Positions 15,269 to 17,458 of a DNA stretch of 17,458 nucleotides are shown piece by piece. The translations under genes and the position numbers were made by a program. Origin of the DNA: Bacteroidia bacterium. GTDB taxonomy: Bacteria; Bacteroidota; Bacteroidia; Bacteroidales; VadinHA17. The notes under the pieces are model-generated. The model saw only the letters and a program-made list of their open reading frames with translations, ran no database searches and was not told where the DNA came from. The stretch lies in NCBI GenBank assembly GCA_026391515.1, contig JAPLEC010000423.1:1-17458 (forward strand), given 5' to 3'. How positions within the stretch are numbered: position 1 is the stretch's first letter; the number at the start of each line of letters is the position of its first letter.

Positions 15269-16708
15269 ATGTTGAAGAAGATATTACATATCATATTCAT
15301 ATTCACTATCATACAGGTTTACTGTAAAGCACAATCACAGCAGCCGTCTATATATAAGGTTACAAGAATGAGCTTCAATACCGGGGCATTCAATGAAATA
15401 TCACCGGTAATAATTAAAGACGGAATATTATTTTGTTCCGACAAACGATTCAGCGCTGTTAAAGACAGGACCACCTTTGAAGGAAGAAGGCTTTTTAATA
15501 TCTATATTGCTGAACGCAAAGATACTTCTGACTGGAGGAAAAAGCTAACAGAAATAAAAAGCGAGAGAAGCAACAAGTTCAATAGCGGGCCGCTCTGTTT
15601 TGCACCTGACCGGAAGACAGTTTATTTCACAAGTGAAGTAGAAACAGGGAAAGCTGCAAGTAAAAGAAGCTTTAAAAACCACAACGGGATATTCATTGCT
15701 GATCTTACAGGCACAACCCTTACTTCAGTGCGTGCATTTCCATATAACAGTAAGCAGTATGATCTTGGACAACCTTCTTTGAGCAATAACGGAAAATATC
15801 TTTTTTTTGCATCCAATATGCCGGGAGGACAGGGCGGATCTGATCTCTACTATTGTGAATTAATAAACGGACAATGGGGTACACCTGTAAATCTCGGACC
15901 AAAAATTAATACAGGAGGTACTGAGAATTATCCTTTCATGCATCCATCAGGGAAATTATACTTTTCGTCAGACCGGCCGGGAGGAAAAGGCAAGCTGGAT
16001 GTCTATTATACCATGTTAAACCTGGGAAAATGGGAAGATCCGGTTGCAATGCCTGATCCGATAAATTCTTCTGCTGACGATTTTGCATTTGTTGCAGAAC
16101 CAAATCTTCAGACAGGTTATTTTTCATCAAACCGGCACAAAAATGACGATATCTACCAGTTTGAATCCACGGTTATCCGGAAAGCATCATGCGATACACT
16201 TGCTGAAAACAATTACTGCTACGAAATGGTCGAAGAGAATGCTGTCAAGTTTGACACAATGCCTTTTCGTTATGAGTGGAAATTCGGCGATGGAAGTACG
16301 AAAGGAATAGGTCCTTCTGTAATCCACTGCTACCCAGGCTCCGGATCCTATCTTGTGCAGCTGGATGTGGTAAACCTTATTACCAAGGAAGTGCTCTATA
16401 ATGAGAAAACATATAATCTTGAAATCCTTAATGTTGAACAGCCTTATATTTCAGGTCCTGATGAAGGAGTTGCAGGACAAGGAATAAAATTTGATGCTGA
16501 TAAGACAAATCTCCCGGAATGGAATATAAGCCGGTATTACTGGAATTTTGGAGATGAAACAATTATGATTGGCAAGGAAGTTGATAAGACATTCCTGAAA
16601 CCCGGAACGTATAACATTCAGCTTATTGTGACTGCTGAACCAGATCCGGGCGGAGTTATCAGGGAAGCATGTGTATGTAAAAATATAGTAATTACACGTT
16701 TACCCTGA
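15269..16708 (+). CDS. PD40 beta-propeller and PKD-domain exported protein, PorE-like without OmpA domain
   Basis: A 479-residue protein with a signal peptide (MLKKILHIIFIFTIIQVYC, probable cleavage after KA at 20-21). About five PD40/WD40-like propeller blades follow (about 42-57, 108-123, 168-195, 220-247, 270-297), with the Bacteroidota forms FFASNMPGGQGGSDLYY and YFSSDRPGGKGKLDVYY. Two PKD-like domains complete it: 328-386 (YEWKFGDGS) and 392-476 (YYWNFGDE..KPGTYNIQL). The blades closely resemble those of PorE and related OmpA-family proteins, but the C-terminal peptidoglycan-binding OmpA domain and N-terminal TPRs are missing. The gene starts 3 bases after the PorP/SprF stop. An envelope-associated accessory role in secretion or anchoring of the large surface protein is inferred. 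Confidence 0.88.
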   Translation: MLKKILHIIFIFTIIQVYCKAQSQQPSIYKVTRMSFNTGAFNEISPVIIKDGILFCSDKRFSAVKDRTTFEGRRLFNIYIAERKDTSDWRKKLTEIKSERSNKFNSGPLCFAPDRKTVYFTSEVETGKAASKRSFKNHNGIFIADLTGTTLTSVRAFPYNSKQYDLGQPSLSNNGKYLFFASNMPGGQGGSDLYYCELINGQWGTPVNLGPKINTGGTENYPFMHPSGKLYFSSDRPGGKGKLDVYYTMLNLGKWEDPVAMPDPINSSADDFAFVAEPNLQTGYFSSNRHKNDDIYQFESTVIRKASCDTLAENNYCYEMVEENAVKFDTMPFRYEWKFGDGSTKGIGPSVIHCYPGSGSYLVQLDVVNLITKEVLYNEKTYNLEILNVEQPYISGPDEGVAGQGIKFDADKTNLPEWNISRYYWNFGDETIMIGKEVDKTFLKPGTYNIQLIVTAEPDPGGVIREACVCKNIVITRLP

Positions 16709-16726
16709 AATTGAAATGACTAATTT

Positions 16727-16731
16727 AGAGG
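16727..16731 (+). promoter_or_regulatory. Shine-Dalgarno-like AGAGG before the last gene
   Basis: AGAGG sits 4 bases before the ATG at 16736, an unusually clear ribosome-binding site for this window, where most genes lack one. It supports the chosen start of a gene whose 3' end is off the window. Confidence 0.4.
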
Positions 16732-16735
16732 TTGA

Positions 16736-17458
16736 ATGAAATTGAACAAAACCATATATTTTCTGATTGTATCCATCTTCCTGTTCGGATTTCAAACATG
16801 CACAAATTTATCCGGGCAGGCAGTCCCCGGGAAGGATGAAAATATTCCTTTCCTGGTCACTTTTGGAAAGAATGGTGAAACTTCATGGGGAGATGATGAT
16901 TTTTACGGAATCTTTTTCTTCACTATCCCAAAAGAATACACTCAGCAGTTTTATATAAGGGTCTTTGATCCTGACTGCGGAGGAGAGCATGATGAGATAC
17001 AGGGAGACTTCAATACCAAAACCCTCTTTTCTGTTTATGGAGGTAAAGGAGTCGATCCCGATAAAAATGAAGACTCCAAAGGATTGCTTAACGGATTGAA
17101 TTATAAAGGTGGTACCTTACTGGCTTCAAAGGTTTTTGGCGGTGAAGCTAAATACGATAATAAATGGTACACATTCGGACCATTTAATCCGACTGCCGGA
17201 GATTTTAATCCCAAATGGGGCTATATTTTTAAAGTTGTTTGTGAAGGAATAAGCGGAGATGATGGCAACCTTTATCGTTATTTTATGAGCCGCGATCCAG
17301 GCAACAATCTTCCTATTGAAGGCGCCAATGCTTTTACTTATGAATATACATTTCGTATGTGGAACGATTTCAGAAGTGTTTCACATATTTACCCTTATAT
17401 CGATACCGGAGTAATATTTATTAAACAGCGAAATTTTGACTGGGATGATGACGGTCAT
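16736..17458 (+). CDS. Exported protein of unknown function, fourth gene of the T9SS locus (3' end outside window)
   Basis: The frame is open from ATG 16736 to the last base, giving 241 residues with no stop. It begins MKLNKTIYFLIVSIFLFGF, an export signal. Cleavage is probably by signal peptidase I after LSGQA (about 28); the Cys22 context (QTC) is a poor lipobox, though a lipoprotein cannot be excluded. The mature part is rich in aromatic, Gly and Asp residues, with segments such as FLVTFGKNGETSWGDDDF, YIRVFDPDCGG and GDFNTKTLFSVYGG, and looks all-beta. The fragment ends in an acidic DWDDDG stretch that could bind calcium. I vaguely recall similar unnamed Bacteroidota proteins but can assign no function. 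It lies 27 bases after the PD40-PKD gene on the same strand and is probably in the same operon. Confidence 0.82.
   Translation, partial: MKLNKTIYFLIVSIFLFGFQTCTNLSGQAVPGKDENIPFLVTFGKNGETSWGDDDFYGIFFFTIPKEYTQQFYIRVFDPDCGGEHDEIQGDFNTKTLFSVYGGKGVDPDKNEDSKGLLNGLNYKGGTLLASKVFGGEAKYDNKWYTFGPFNPTAGDFNPKWGYIFKVVCEGISGDDGNLYRYFMSRDPGNNLPIEGANAFTYEYTFRMWNDFRSVSHIYPYIDTGVIFIKQRNFDWDDDGH

Noticed and set aside
16736..16820. Lipobox in the last gene (Cys22)
   Set aside because: The preceding residues FQT do not fit the usual [LVI][ASTVI][GAS]C pattern; ordinary signal peptidase cleavage after LSGQA fits better, though lipidation is not excluded.

Overview
The window reads as chromosomal DNA of a Bacteroidota bacterium, probably in or near the Bacteroidales. 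The reasons are its AT-rich composition, weak or absent Shine-Dalgarno sequences, promoter-like TAnnTTTG motifs, a DUF4783 gene beside nadC, and type IX secretion (T9SS) genes of the CHU_C and PorP/SprF families. The order-level placement is inference. I see no tRNA, rRNA, CRISPR array, insertion sequence or prophage. No stretch without a gene exceeds about 180 bases.

Left part (1-6279) is housekeeping. It holds the C-terminal half of valyl-tRNA synthetase (cut by the window edge), then a convergent, slightly overlapping gene for a lipoprotein with a degenerate zinc-peptidase-like motif. A divergent glutamine synthetase follows. Next comes a minus-strand pair, DUF4783 then nadC, read in that order with overlapping ends. 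Finally there is a divergent rlmH. Exact matches to the Bacteroidota -7 motif precede all four genes that open onto the two divergent intergenic regions. An unexplained 9-bp inverted repeat brackets the rlmH promoter.

Middle (6297-10013) is one very large NtrY-like sensor histidine kinase, with about twelve predicted membrane segments and three predicted periplasmic segments. It starts 17 bases after rlmH. No response regulator gene lies in the window.

Right part (10070-17458) is a four-gene, same-strand surface or secretion locus. In order it holds: a 1396-residue secreted protein with a glycine-rich N-terminal module, a run of Ig-like repeats and a C-terminal gliding-motility-type (CHU_C) T9SS signal; a PorP/SprF-family outer-membrane protein; a PD40 beta-propeller plus PKD protein resembling PorE without its OmpA end; and a further exported protein of unknown function that runs off the edge. 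The likely logic, by analogy with SprB/SprF, is a large surface adhesin, its dedicated T9SS partner, and two accessory cell-envelope proteins. This locus is the most interesting part of the window. The kinase just upstream could sense the envelope and regulate it, but that is only a positional inference.
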